Origin: Methylomonas sp. LW13
GTDB lineage: Bacteria; Pseudomonadota; Gammaproteobacteria; Methylococcales; Methylomonadaceae
Assembly (NCBI RefSeq): GCF_016865255.1
Contig: NZ_CP033381.1
Location: 4,340,001-4,404,000 of the forward strand
DNA length: 64,000 nt
Direction of reading: 5' to 3'
The first letter of the stretch is position 1. Each line of letters opens with the position of its first letter. A model generated the notes under the pieces. That model did no database searches and was not told where the DNA came from. It worked only from the letters and a program-made list of their open reading frames with translations. Of the stretch, positions 1 through 11,661 are shown in pieces. The translations under genes were made by a program, and so were the position numbers.

Positions 1-1190
<1,190 letters not shown>

Positions 1191-1373
1191 ATAACCCGAA
1201 TACGTCTGTACTTTGGTTATACTGTCAGCTGACATTTTCGCTGATTTTTTCTGCTTGAGAACGACATGCCGTTTGCTTTCAGCCTTTCTCTTTCGAGACT
1301 GACGTTATTCAAACCGCAACTCGTTTTAGTGTTGATCATTGCTGATCATTACTATAGTTACAGATTTCCATAT

Positions 1374-1384
1374 TGTTAAAGAGC
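1374..1384 (-). promoter_or_regulatory. boxA antitermination site in the 16S-23S spacer
   Basis: The minus strand reads GCTCTTTAACA, the Nus-factor boxA sequence of gammaproteobacterial rRNA operons. It lies about 185 bp before the 23S start, between tRNA-Ala and 23S, where a second boxA is usual. The rest of the 1191-1511 spacer holds no gene that I can see. Confidence 0.75.
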
Positions 1385-1511
1385 TATCGGTACGAATACC
1401 AATGCTATAAAGTCTTTATCTGTTGCCGCCGATAAAACCCTATAGCGTTGATGTTCATCCACTATTTTTCTTACGTTTGACGAACTGGTTGACCCTCAGC
1501 GTTCAGCATGA

Positions 1512-1587
1512 TGGTGGAGCCAGGGAGGATCGAACTCCCGACCTCCTGCGTGCAAGGCAGGCGCTCTCCCAGCTGAGCTATGGCCCC
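1512..1587 (-). tRNA. tRNA-Ala (anticodon TGC)
   Basis: The 76-nt minus-strand sequence begins GGGGCCATAGCTCAGCTGGG, has a TTGCACG-type anticodon loop with TGC, a GTTCGATCC T-arm and an encoded CCA end. It sits in the 16S-23S spacer, the usual place for Ile/Ala tRNAs. Confidence 0.97.
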
Positions 1588-1703
1588 TAAAGCAGACTAA
1601 AGCCAAGACTCAAGCCGAAACGTGACTAAGCACAGCGCCAGTTATTCTAACCAGGCGTGTGGTCTGATTGTGTTTCGCCTTATTGCTTTCGCCTTTTATG
1701 CGT

Positions 1704-1780
<77 letters not shown>

Positions 1781-1840
1781 AGGTGCGTCTTTCAATCGAA
1801 ATAATTTGTTGTGAGTACGTGTAACGGTGTGCCGTCTTTG

Positions 1841-3376
<1,536 letters not shown>

Positions 3377-3524
3377 TTTTAACTTGCCACTAAATAAGAT
3401 TAGTGACCAATCTTGGCTCGACTACAGAACATCTTTTCTTGCGAATTGACGTGGTTTCTGTGTCGACTATTTCTAACGGCACATAGTCGCTACACATACC
3501 CACACAAATTATTTCGATTTCGTT

Positions 3525-3535
3525 TGTTAAAGAGC
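3525..3535 (-). promoter_or_regulatory. boxA antitermination site in the rRNA leader
   Basis: The minus strand reads GCTCTTTAACA, identical to the copy before 23S, in the leader between the promoter at 3565-3592 and 16S. This is the canonical place for Nus-dependent antitermination of rRNA transcription. Confidence 0.75.
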
Positions 3536-3564
3536 CAGAGCATTTCGCCCTGTTGAGCCGACAT

Positions 3565-3592
3565 ATTCTACAGCGTTTTCAGTGTTTGTCAA
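3565..3592 (-). promoter_or_regulatory. sigma70 promoter of the rRNA operon
   Basis: On the minus strand a perfect -35 TTGACA (3592-3587) is followed after 16 bp by TAGAAT (3570-3565), close to the TATAAT consensus. It lies about 190 bp upstream of 16S with a boxA between. The AT-rich stretch at 3593-3610 upstream could act as an UP element. The remaining 3611-3748 between this promoter and tyrS shows nothing recognisable. Confidence 0.8.
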
Positions 3593-3748
3593 ATTTATTT
3601 TTAAGTCATTTCAAAAACCGAAACCAAAAAAACAAACCCGCCAATCAACAACCTCAAACCCGCCGAACCAAGTCGACCGCTTCACCGCTAAAACTTAAAA
3701 GCCAGAGCAGTGAAGAGCCGCTCATTCTAATCACCCAACATCCTCGCG

Positions 3749-4945
3749 TCAAGAAATTATTTCTATTCGCGCAAACTTTCTTTTCCCTACTTGATAAACA
3801 TGCCTCGCAGGCGCCGAAATTAAAGCTTTGGGATCCTCCAGTTTTTCACCATCAATCTTTACTGCACCTTGTTTGATCAAACGTAGCGCTTCAGAAGTAC
3901 TTTCCACTAACCCAGCATTTTTCAACACATTAGCAATCGGCATTCCCTGTTCATCGACTTTAATTTGAACCTCCTCGATAACATCCGGTAGCGCCCCGCG
4001 CTGAAATCGGGCCTCAAAACTTTCCAGAGCCGTTTTTGCAGCCTGCAACCCATGAAATCTACCAACAATCTCCTGCGCAAGCGCAACTTTGTAATTTCTT
4101 GGGTTCTCACCACTCTCGCACGCAGCCCGCCAACTTTCTATTTCAGTCATTGGCTTAAAGCTCAGTAACTTAAAGTAACGCCACATGAGCTCATCTGAGA
4201 TCGACATGATCTTGCCAAACATATCATCAGGAACGTCGGCTATACCTATATAGTTGTTAAGCGATTTGGACATTTTCTGGACACCATCAAGTCCTTCCAA
4301 TATCGGCATAGTTAGAACGACTTGCGGCTTTTGCCCATAACCTTCCTGCAATTGCCTACCCATCAACAAGTTAAATTTCTGATCCGTACCACCCAACTCA
4401 ACATCCGCTTTCATGACCACCGAGTCATAGCCTTGTATTAAGGGGTACAAGAATTCGTGAATTGCAATCGGTTGACCACCCTTATATCGCTTACTGAAAT
4501 CATCACGCTCCAGCATTCTCGCCACGGTGTTTCTTGCCGCCAACTGGATTAGCTCAGCACTGGTCATCACCCCCATCCACGCCGAATTAAACTTCACCTC
4601 GGTTCTTTCGGGATCAAGAATCTTGAACACCTGTGCCTGATAGGTTTTCGCGTTTTCCGCCACTTCTTCACGACTCAACGGCTTACGGGTGACGTTTTTG
4701 CCAGTCGGATCACCTATCATCGCGGTAAAATCGCCGATCAAAAATTGCACGTTATGCCCGGCATCCTGAAATTGCTTCAGCTTATTAATCAGCACCGTGT
4801 GCCCCAGATGCAAATCAGGCGCGGTCGGGTCAAATCCGGCCTTGATTGTTAGCGGCCGATTTTCCTCCAATTTTTTGACCAAATCAGATTCCAGCAAAAT
4901 TTCTTCAGCGCCGTAACGCAACTGAGCCAAGGTTTCTTGCAACAA
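3749..4945 (-). CDS. tyrS: Tyrosyl-tRNA synthetase
   Basis: Class I aminoacyl-tRNA synthetase that charges tRNA-Tyr in the cytoplasm. The HIGH signature appears as HLGH near residue 46, KMSKS near residue 225, and a C-terminal S4-like RNA-binding domain covers about the last 65 residues. The length of 398 aa fits the shorter TyrRS type seen in many gammaproteobacteria. The start is a TTG: the frame is open from a TTG at 4957, but a GGAG at 4955-4952 sits inside that extension, 6 nt from the TTG at 4945, so 4945 is preferred. The gene is followed by the rRNA operon on the same strand and shares an intergenic region with the divergent endopeptidase gene. The function is secure; only the start is uncertain. 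Confidence 0.95.
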   Translation of the reverse strand: MLQETLAQLRYGAEEILLESDLVKKLEENRPLTIKAGFDPTAPDLHLGHTVLINKLKQFQDAGHNVQFLIGDFTAMIGDPTGKNVTRKPLSREEVAENAKTYQAQVFKILDPERTEVKFNSAWMGVMTSAELIQLAARNTVARMLERDDFSKRYKGGQPIAIHEFLYPLIQGYDSVVMKADVELGGTDQKFNLLMGRQLQEGYGQKPQVVLTMPILEGLDGVQKMSKSLNNYIGIADVPDDMFGKIMSISDELMWRYFKLLSFKPMTEIESWRAACESGENPRNYKVALAQEIVGRFHGLQAAKTALESFEARFQRGALPDVIEEVQIKVDEQGMPIANVLKNAGLVESTSEALRLIKQGAVKIDGEKLEDPKALISAPARHVYQVGKRKFARIEIIS

Positions 4946-5080
4946 TTTATTCTCCAATTAGCCTTAAGTTTTGGCCGCGCATTATAAGTGATGGAATTGT
5001 AGGGAAGGATAAAAAATGGCCTTTTGTTGGCCTTATGCACCAAAATTCCCTACAATGAAACGCTCGACAAACAATGAAGT

Positions 5081-6382
5081 GTGATTACTGTGAAGAACAG
5101 AATACTCAAGTCGGTGCTTTTAGGCACCTGCACCGTTGTTGCCGCCAGCGCAAGTTACGGATTGATACCGCATAAAGGTTTTGAAGACGCAAAAACCTTG
5201 GAGCAAGACAGACTGATCTCGTCCAAGATCAACCAATACACCAAATACGTAGAACCTCCCGAAGCGCAACACCTCAACATCACCGAGGAACTTGAACACA
5301 CCGTTAAATCCGGCGAGAACCTCTCCAGCATTTTTTCCGCACTCAATTTAAGCCGGGAAGATTTGCATAAAATCATCCACGCCAACCCTACCGGCAAACA
5401 ATTCGCCGACGTCGAACCAGGTCAAGACGTCGTCGCTACGTTGAACGCTTCAGGCGAACTGGAACAGTTGACTTACAGCAAAAATCCGTTCGAAACATTG
5501 ATAGCCACGCGGCATGACGACAATTTCGACGTGGAACTACTCAGTAAAAAAGTCGATTACCAAATTGCCAGCGCTAAAGGCTCTATCGATTCCTCACTGT
5601 TCGAAGACGGCAAGGAAGCTGGCCTGCCGGAAAAACTAATCCTGAAACTGGCTGACATCTTTGCCTGGGACATCGACTTCGCACTTAATTTAAGAGACGG
5701 CGACCAATTTACGGTCGTCTATGAAAAGCTATTTGTAGACGGCAAAGAATTCGACACCGGCGAGATCCTGTCGGTTGAATTCGTCAACCAGGGCAAGACC
5801 TATACCGCCGTGCGCTTCGAAGACAACCAAGGCAACACCGGTTATTACACCCCGGACGGCAATGGCCTGCGCAAAGCCTTTCTGCAAACGCCGATGGATT
5901 TTGCCAAAATCAGCTCGCACTTTGATTTGCACCGCAAGCATCCCATCCTGAATACCATACGCGCTCACAAAGGCGTCGATTATTCCGCAGCCATCGGCAC
6001 ACCAGTTAAAACCACCGGCGACGGCAAAATCGTCTTCCGCGGCGTGAAAAACGGCTACGGCAATGTAGTGGAAATCGAACACGGCCAAAAATACTCAACT
6101 TTGTACGCCCACCTGTCCGGTTTCAAATCCGGTCAAAAACTCGGCAGCGCCATTAAACAAGGCGACGTGATCGGTTATGTCGGCAAAACCGGCTTAGCTA
6201 CCGGCCCGCATTTGCATTATGAATTCCGTATCGGTGGCATGCATGTCAACCCGGTTACCGCCAAAATACCTCACTCCATGCCTATGGACAAAGCCTTATT
6301 GGCCAAATTCAAAGCACAAACCCAGCCATTTTTGGCGCAACTGAAACAAGCCAAAGGCGACGCACTGGTTGCTCAAAACTAA
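5081..6382 (+). CDS. mepM: M23 family murein DD-endopeptidase, MepM/OapA-like
   Basis: Probable peptidoglycan endopeptidase that cuts cross-links so the sacculus can grow. The N-terminus has one hydrophobic segment (about residues 8-28), suggesting a signal anchor or signal peptide. An OapA/LysM-like region at about 70-125 (TVKSGENLSSIF) should bind peptidoglycan. The C-terminal M23 domain (about 275-390) keeps the zinc motifs HKGVDY and HLHYEF. The length of 433 aa is close to E. coli MepM. The start is a GTG at 5081; a second GTG at 5090 would remove only three residues. anmK follows within 5 bp, so endopeptidase and muropeptide recycling are probably co-transcribed. The family is certain; the exact bond cut is inferred. 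Confidence 0.9.
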   Translation: MITVKNRILKSVLLGTCTVVAASASYGLIPHKGFEDAKTLEQDRLISSKINQYTKYVEPPEAQHLNITEELEHTVKSGENLSSIFSALNLSREDLHKIIHANPTGKQFADVEPGQDVVATLNASGELEQLTYSKNPFETLIATRHDDNFDVELLSKKVDYQIASAKGSIDSSLFEDGKEAGLPEKLILKLADIFAWDIDFALNLRDGDQFTVVYEKLFVDGKEFDTGEILSVEFVNQGKTYTAVRFEDNQGNTGYYTPDGNGLRKAFLQTPMDFAKISSHFDLHRKHPILNTIRAHKGVDYSAAIGTPVKTTGDGKIVFRGVKNGYGNVVEIEHGQKYSTLYAHLSGFKSGQKLGSAIKQGDVIGYVGKTGLATGPHLHYEFRIGGMHVNPVTAKIPHSMPMDKALLAKFKAQTQPFLAQLKQAKGDALVAQN

Positions 6383-6386
6383 TACA

Positions 6387-7502
6387 GTGTCCGAGCTTTA
6401 TATAGGCTTAATGTCAGGGACCAGCGTCGATGGTATCGATGCTGGTCTTGTGGATTTTAGCAACGGCAAAATACAACTTGTCGCATTCCATTACCAACCA
6501 TTCCCCCCCGAACTCCGGCAAAAAATTCACAAGCTTAGTCAAGCGAATCAACCTGTTTTATTAACAGATTACGGCTCGCTGGATAGCCAGATCGGTCGTT
6601 TATTCGGCGAAACCGCGCTGACTTTATTAAGTAACGCTCAGATCCCAGCGAGCGCAATCAAAGCTGTCGGTAGCCACGGCCAAACCGTTTATCACGCCCC
6701 GGAGACTGCCAATGGCTTTTCTCTGCAAATCGGCGATCCGAATCGCATCGCCGAAATCACCGGCATCACCACGGTCGCCGATTTCCGCCGCCGCGACATT
6801 GCCGTCGGTGGCCAAGGCGCGCCGCTGGTTCCAGCCTTTCATCAAGCGGTTTTTAGCGACGCAGCACAAGCCAGAGTCATCGTCAATATTGGCGGCATCG
6901 CCAACATAACGGCGTTAAACGATAAACCGGTCATCGGCTTCGATACCGGCCCCGGCAATGGCTTAATGGACTGGTGGTGTCAGCAACATTACAACCTACC
7001 TTATGACCGTAACGGCAACTGGGCAGCCAAGGGCAAAGCCCACCTTGCCCTGCTCGCAGCTTTAAGTGACGACGATTACTTCCGGCTAGCGCCACCGAAA
7101 AGCACTGGAAAGGAATATTTTTCGCCTGCATGGTTACAGCAAAAGCTCAGCTTATTTCCAGACCTTGAGCCCGAAGATATTCAAGCCACACTCTGTCAAT
7201 TCAGCGCCGACACTATCGCCGATGCCATTCGCCAATATGCACCAAATACCTTGCAAACCTTGATTTGCGGCGGCGGAGCACATAACGGCCAATTGATGAA
7301 GCTGTTACGGAAAAATCTGGATATGTCTGTAACGTCGACAGCGGAACGGGGAATCGACCCGGACCATGTCGAAGCGATTGCTTTTGCCTGGCTGGCACGG
7401 CAAACCCTGAACAATCTGCCGGGAAATCTATGCAGCGTCACGGGCGCAGCTACGCCCGTGGTATTAGGTGGGATTTATCCGGGTAAAAACGGCTTAAGCT
7501 GA
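6387..7502 (+). CDS. anmK: Anhydro-N-acetylmuramic acid kinase
   Basis: Phosphorylates and opens 1,6-anhydro-MurNAc to MurNAc-6-phosphate during cell wall recycling. The N-terminal phosphate-binding motif [12 protein letters not shown] and the central [11 protein letters not shown] motif are typical of the family, as is the length of about 371 aa. The start is taken as the GTG at 6387, 5 bp after the stop of the endopeptidase gene. A TTG at 6369 would overlap that gene and add six atypical residues. The 3' end overlaps the convergent erpA by 9 bp. Confidence 0.95.
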   Translation: MSELYIGLMSGTSVDGIDAGLVDFSNGKIQLVAFHYQPFPPELRQKIHKLSQANQPVLLTDYGSLDSQIGRLFGETALTLLSNAQIPASAIKAVGSHGQTVYHAPETANGFSLQIGDPNRIAEITGITTVADFRRRDIAVGGQGAPLVPAFHQAVFSDAAQARVIVNIGGIANITALNDKPVIGFDTGPGNGLMDWWCQQHYNLPYDRNGNWAAKGKAHLALLAALSDDDYFRLAPPKSTGKEYFSPAWLQQKLSLFPDLEPEDIQATLCQFSADTIADAIRQYAPNTLQTLICGGGAHNGQLMKLLRKNLDMSVTSTAERGIDPDHVEAIAFAWLARQTLNNLPGNLCSVTGAATPVVLGGIYPGKNGLS

Positions 7503-7826
7503 GAAAGACGAGCCGCAACCGCAGGTAGTGGTCGCATTTGGATTGCGAATCACGAATTGCGCGCCGGATAAGTCCTCCTTGTAATCGATTTCGGCACCGC
7601 TAAGATACTGAATACTCATCGAATCAATCAGCACTGTCACACCGTCTTTGAGGATTTGCGTATCGTCGTCATTCACCTCTTCGTCAAAGGTAAAACCATA
7701 CTGAAATCCGGAACAACCGCCGCCGCTAATATAGACTCTGAGCTTAAGATTATCGTTACCCTCTTCCTGAATTAAACCCGCTACTTTTTGCGCGGCGCTG
7801 TCGGTAAACACAATAGGATCGGACAT
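7494..7826 (-). CDS. erpA: A-type iron-sulfur cluster insertion protein ErpA
   Basis: Carrier that delivers [4Fe-4S] or [2Fe-2S] clusters to apoproteins. The three conserved cysteines are visible: one in the GGGCSGFQY motif and two in the C-terminal CGCGSSF. The length of 110 aa is normal. The ATG at 7826 has a GAG about 7 nt upstream; an in-frame ATG at 7844 would add six residues not typical of the family. The downstream end overlaps convergent anmK. ErpA is preferred over IscA because of the [11 protein letters not shown] region and the isolated location. Confidence 0.93.
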   Translation of the reverse strand: MSDPIVFTDSAAQKVAGLIQEEGNDNLKLRVYISGGGCSGFQYGFTFDEEVNDDDTQILKDGVTVLIDSMSIQYLSGAEIDYKEDLSGAQFVIRNPNATTTCGCGSSFSA

Positions 7827-8063
7827 ATAAAACTCTATAAGCAATTGAAAGATTGAGCGATTATGACTATACCCAGTAATTCAGTCAAGAATTATCCACT
7901 ATATTTCCCAGGCTAGCGGTTAAAGCCCTAAAGGCGTAACAACCAGGCAACTATTTGCGCTAAATTTAGCTGGAACTTAAACACACTCCGCTGCTTCGCC
8001 GAAAGCCCAAACGTGTCGATAGCTGAAGATTCCAGTTAAAACTGTCCGACAAGGAGACCAACC

Positions 8064-8561
8064 ATGCTTATCACCTTCCTCAGACACGCTACCGCAGAAG
8101 TTGGCTGCTTATCGCTGCCCGACTCGGACAGAGCCTTAATCGATAAAGGCGAAAAGCAGGTAAAACGCATCGCTGCATTTTGTTTGGCCAACGGCTTAAT
8201 TCCGGAATCAATTTATTGCAGCCCGCTGTTACGCGCCCAACAGACCGCAAGGATCCTCAACCAAAGCCTGCCTGGCAGCCCAGCCCCGCAAACCGTTAGT
8301 TGGTTGGCAATCGAAACAGCTACACCCACTATACTCACCGAACTTAGCAAACTCGCCCAGCGCGGCATAAGCGACGCATGGCTAGTCGGGCACGAACCGG
8401 ACTTTTCGACTACCATTTCCCGGCTTCTGGGCACGACTCCCGACAACATTGTTATCAAAAAAGCCTCTCTGACTCGATTGGATACCAATTTTTCGGCTCA
8501 AGCTTCGGCTAAATTGCTGTGGAGCATCCCATGTGCATTGATGCACCAAGGTCAAACCTAA
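8064..8561 (+). CDS. sixA: Phosphohistidine phosphatase SixA-like
   Basis: Histidine phosphatase (RHG) family protein of 165 aa. The catalytic motif FLRHATAE is at residues 4-11 and the second active-site histidine lies in VGHEPDFS near residue 112. SixA dephosphorylates His-phosphorylated proteins such as HPt domains or the nitrogen PTS in E. coli; the substrate here is unknown. An AAGGAG ribosome binding site lies 8 nt before the ATG. It stands alone and converges with nirJ with only 16 bp between. The preceding 7827-8063 shows no gene. Confidence 0.88.
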   Translation: MLITFLRHATAEVGCLSLPDSDRALIDKGEKQVKRIAAFCLANGLIPESIYCSPLLRAQQTARILNQSLPGSPAPQTVSWLAIETATPTILTELSKLAQRGISDAWLVGHEPDFSTTISRLLGTTPDNIVIKKASLTRLDTNFSAQASAKLLWSIPCALMHQGQT

Positions 8562-8577
8562 TCAAACTCAAGCCCAT

Positions 8578-9717
8578 CTAAGCAAAAATTTCTTCGTCCA
8601 ACAGGTAACAGCCTGGATCCTCGGCCCAAAAATCGCCCGTCATTTGCTGCGCGCGAACCCGCGTATTACCGTTGCAGATGCTTTGATAATGGCATTCACC
8701 ACAGCGTCCCTTCAGCGGCCGCGGCGACGCTTTCAATCCGGCCATCAACGGATCATTGACGTCCATCCAAATTTCGGAGAAAGGTCGTTTACGCACATTG
8801 CCCAAGCCGTAATGCCACCAAAACGTATCCGGATGGACATTACCGAGATTGTCAATATTGGCGACGTTGACGCCGGAGGCGTTACCGCCCCATTGCTGTA
8901 GTTTGGTTCGGATGTGCTCCGCGCGCTCAGGAAACCGCCGCTTGACCCAATGTAGAAAATACACGGCGTCAGCGTCGTTGTTACCGGTCACTACCTCGCG
9001 GTGCAAACCTTGCTGCTCCCAACTTAAAGACTTTTCGAACAAGCTGTCCATGACTTTGCGGGTCAACTGAAACTCGGCGTCGTCCTTGCGGTTTTTGTTA
9101 CCGCGGCCGCCGTAATTCAAATGCGACAGGTAGAATTTATCTATGTCTTCGTCGTCCATCAATTGCAACAGACCTTCGAAATCGTGGGCGTTGTCTTGAG
9201 TTAGCGTAAACCTGACGCCGGCTTTAATCTCGTATTCACGGCATAAACGGATACCGGCCAGCGATGCCTCGAACGAGCCTTGCTTCTGGCGGAACGTGTC
9301 ATGGGTCTGACCAATACCATCCAGGCTAACGCCGATATATTGGTAGTCAATGGCGGCAATTTGCTTGATGTTAGATGGATTGATCAAAGTGCCGTTACTC
9401 GACAAAGCCACATAAAAGCCCATGTCGCGGGCACGTTGCGAAATCGCAAAAATATCCGGATGCAGCAGCGGCTCACCGCCGGACAGAATCAGCACAGGGA
9501 CTTTAAACGCCTTCAGGTCGTCCATCACCGTGTAAATTTCCGGCGTGCTCAATTCGCCGGGGAAATTGATGTCGGCGGAGGTGGTGTAGCAATGCTTGCA
9601 GGTTAAATTGCAACGGCGGATCAAATTCCAAATCACCACCGGCCCGGCGGGTTTGCGCGGCGCCGTCAGCGGGGTTGGATGCAGCAGTTCTCGCATGTAT
9701 TGGCTCAGTCTGAACAT
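8578..9717 (-). CDS. nirJ: Heme d1 biosynthesis radical SAM protein NirJ
   Basis: Radical SAM enzyme of heme d1 synthesis, known in the family to remove propionate side chains from 12,18-didecarboxysiroheme. The cluster motif CNLTCKHCY is at about residues 36-44. A C-terminal Cys-rich region (GRCGECHYQSICNGN) matches the auxiliary-cluster SPASM-like segment of NirJ. The 379-aa length fits. It is the last gene of the operon, 3 bp after nirH, in the same relative order as Pseudomonas aeruginosa nirFDLGHJ. No nirE (uroporphyrinogen methyltransferase) follows; that activity must come from elsewhere in the genome. Confidence 0.93.
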   Translation of the reverse strand: MFRLSQYMRELLHPTPLTAPRKPAGPVVIWNLIRRCNLTCKHCYTTSADINFPGELSTPEIYTVMDDLKAFKVPVLILSGGEPLLHPDIFAISQRARDMGFYVALSSNGTLINPSNIKQIAAIDYQYIGVSLDGIGQTHDTFRQKQGSFEASLAGIRLCREYEIKAGVRFTLTQDNAHDFEGLLQLMDDEDIDKFYLSHLNYGGRGNKNRKDDAEFQLTRKVMDSLFEKSLSWEQQGLHREVVTGNNDADAVYFLHWVKRRFPERAEHIRTKLQQWGGNASGVNVANIDNLGNVHPDTFWWHYGLGNVRKRPFSEIWMDVNDPLMAGLKASPRPLKGRCGECHYQSICNGNTRVRAQQMTGDFWAEDPGCYLLDEEIFA

Positions 9718-9720
9718 GCT

Positions 9721-10200
9721 TTATCCTCCGATTCTTAAACCGGTTTTTTTTAGAATTTTAGTGCTGTACAACACCTCGTGGTTGCGTGCTTGCGCACCCA
9801 ATAGTTCGGCAATGATAGCCACTTGCTCGCCGGCATCCTGTTCGGTCTTACCGTGCACCATGGCAAACAGGTTATAGGGCCACTCAGGCAAATGCCGGGG
9901 GCGCTGATAGCAATGACTGACAAACGGTAGCATGGCCACTTTTTGCCCCAGTTCGTCGACGTACCCATCTTCGACATCCCACACTGTCATACCGTTAAAA
10001 CGATAACCCAGTTTGTAGTGATTGGGCACTGCAGCAATGCGGCGAACCACCCCAGTCTGTTGCATTTCGGCCAGGTGTAACATCACGGTTTGGGCGGACA
10101 AGCCCAATTGCTCGGAAACGGCTTGGTAGGGCTCGCTGACCAAGGGCAAACCGGCCTGGGTGGCTTGGATAATTTTCCGGTCTATCTCATCGATGGGCAT
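9721..10200 (-). CDS. nirH: Siroheme decarboxylase subunit NirH
   Basis: AsnC/Lrp-like fold protein that with NirD, NirL and NirG decarboxylates siroheme to 12,18-didecarboxysiroheme. The N-terminus has the winged-helix segment and the C-terminus ends in LYSTKILKKTGLRIGG, the usual NirH ending. The ATG at 10200 shares its A with the TGA stop of nirG (TGATG), so the two are translationally coupled. Length is 159 aa. An open frame extends upstream into nirG but is not conserved. Position between nirG and nirJ supports the H assignment. Confidence 0.9.
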   Translation of the reverse strand: MPIDEIDRKIIQATQAGLPLVSEPYQAVSEQLGLSAQTVMLHLAEMQQTGVVRRIAAVPNHYKLGYRFNGMTVWDVEDGYVDELGQKVAMLPFVSHCYQRPRHLPEWPYNLFAMVHGKTEQDAGEQVAIIAELLGAQARNHEVLYSTKILKKTGLRIGG

Positions 10201-10643
10201 CAGGCTTCCAATTGCAAACCAACATAGTATTCGCTGATCTTTGGCATGTTGAAGACTGGCAGACCGGTTCGCCGCTCGATTTCCGCGATCACCATCGCCA
10301 CTTGCTCGGGTTGTTCGGTAGCCAGCACAAACCACATATTCAATAAATGATTGCGGGCATAGTTATGCGCCACTTCCGGGAAGCTATTGACGATTTCGGT
10401 TACTTCATCGAAGCGCGCCTCCGGTACTTTCAGGGCCGCCAAGGTCAAGGCGCCGCCCATTTGTTCGGCATGATACATAGGCCCAAAGCGTGACAAGACG
10501 CCTTCGGCCAGCATGTTTTGCAATCTTGAGAGTAACTCTGCTTCCACAAGCCCCAATTCCTCAGCAACTCGTTGATAGGGTGCTGCGCAAATCGGGAAGC
10601 CTTGTTGCAGGCGGTTGATAATGGCTTTGTCTATGGCGTCCAT
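10200..10643 (-). CDS. nirG: Siroheme decarboxylase subunit NirG
   Basis: Lrp/AsnC-like protein of 147 aa, paralogous to its neighbours. The conserved blocks are an N-terminal DAIDKAIINRLQQGFP, a winged helix, and a second half containing NYARNHLLNMWFVLATE, the type found in NirD and NirG. It overlaps nirH by 1 bp and follows nirL after 2 bp. The name rests on operon order (F-D-L-G-H-J) as well as sequence; D and G are hard to tell apart from sequence alone. Confidence 0.87.
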   Translation of the reverse strand: MDAIDKAIINRLQQGFPICAAPYQRVAEELGLVEAELLSRLQNMLAEGVLSRFGPMYHAEQMGGALTLAALKVPEARFDEVTEIVNSFPEVAHNYARNHLLNMWFVLATEQPEQVAMVIAEIERRTGLPVFNMPKISEYYVGLQLEA

Positions 10644-10645
10644 GT

Positions 10646-11212
10646 TTAGGCGAAGTGCATACCAAAAGACTGCTTGTTTTTAATCTCCTCAGTCCTGCTC
10701 TCTCCGGCAATAGAGGGAACGGCCCCATTGCCATTGGGGTGAGCATACAGAGCGCCACGCTGTTTAAAACAACGCCGGCTAAACAATACTTCGAATGGAT
10801 ATTCGCATAGATTACAGGCATGCCGCAGTTCGGCCCATTGTTCCAACACCACGTCCCGGGTCTTGCCATGAATCATGCAATACAGGCTATACGGCCAGAT
10901 TTCGCCTTGGCGCGGGCGTTGGTAACACAGATTCACGCAAGCCTGCTGGCTGATCAACGCGCCCACCCGAGCCACCCGGTCGTCTGGCACATCCATCACA
11001 ATCATCGCATTGGCCCGGTAGCCGAGTTGACGATGCTTGACGACTACGCCCCAACGCTTGATTAATCCCTGGGTCTTCAAGCGGGCCAAACGCTCAATCA
11101 CGTCTTGCTCGGCTATCGCCAATTGCTCCGCTATTGCCGCATACGGCCTCGCCGCAATCGGTAATCCTGCTTGCACGGCGGCAATCAATTGATAGTCAAT
11201 AGCGTCAATCAT
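10646..11212 (-). CDS. nirL: Siroheme decarboxylase subunit NirL
   Basis: Lrp-like protein related to NirH: the CYQRPRQGEIWPYSLYCMIHGKT block is shared with NirH (CYQRPRHLPEWPYNLF). It starts MIDAIDYQLIAAVQAG from the ATG at 11212, overlapping the end of nirD by 8 bp. At 188 aa it is longer than NirH because of a C-terminal tail (about residues 150-188, after LFSRRCFKQRGALY), which is weakly conserved and may be unstructured. Function as in the NirDLGH siroheme decarboxylase complex. Confidence 0.87.
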   Translation of the reverse strand: MIDAIDYQLIAAVQAGLPIAARPYAAIAEQLAIAEQDVIERLARLKTQGLIKRWGVVVKHRQLGYRANAMIVMDVPDDRVARVGALISQQACVNLCYQRPRQGEIWPYSLYCMIHGKTRDVVLEQWAELRHACNLCEYPFEVLFSRRCFKQRGALYAHPNGNGAVPSIAGESRTEEIKNKQSFGMHFA

Positions 11213-11660
11213 GCAGATTAAGCTCAAATCCCAGGTTGATGAAATAGTCGGCCAACATCGGCAACAGCATCGCCGGATAGCCGGTTTGAGTTTCGATATC
11301 CGCGATCACGCCTTTAAGGTGAGCCTCACTGTCCGCAATCAATACAAACCACAGATTGAAGCGATTTTCGCGCTCATAGTTGTGATTGACTTCCGGATAA
11401 GCGCTGACCAATTCGGCGACCCTTGGCAAATCAAATTCCGGCACCGCCATCGCCACCAGTGCGCTATTACCGATGCTATTGGGCGCGATAACCGGACCGA
11501 TGCGGCTGATCATCTGCTGTTCGGATAAAGTTTGAAACGCATTTAACACCTCATCCTCGCTGACGCCAAGCTGTTCGGCAATGTCGCGGTAGGGGGTCGG
11601 GCTCAACGGAAAATCCTGTTGATAGTCGTTGAGCAAGCGTTTGTGCAAGGGTGCCAGCAT
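11205..11660 (-). CDS. nirD: Siroheme decarboxylase subunit NirD
   Basis: 151-aa Lrp/AsnC-like protein, sibling of NirG: the NHNYERENRFNLWFVLIAD block matches the NYARNHLLNMWFVLAT block of NirG. It starts 1 bp after the stop of nirF and overlaps nirL. With NirL, NirG and NirH it should form the heterocomplex that decarboxylates siroheme. D is assigned by position after nirF. This is the heme d1 NirD, not the small subunit of assimilatory nitrite reductase that bears the same symbol. Confidence 0.87.
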   Translation of the reverse strand: MLAPLHKRLLNDYQQDFPLSPTPYRDIAEQLGVSEDEVLNAFQTLSEQQMISRIGPVIAPNSIGNSALVAMAVPEFDLPRVAELVSAYPEVNHNYERENRFNLWFVLIADSEAHLKGVIADIETQTGYPAMLLPMLADYFINLGFELNLHD

Positions 11661-11661
11661 G

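Noticed and set aside
3553-3876. 107-codon plus-strand frame upstream of the rRNA promoter
   Set aside because: It overlaps the rRNA promoter and the end of tyrS, has no family resemblance, and its composition reflects low-complexity A-rich DNA.
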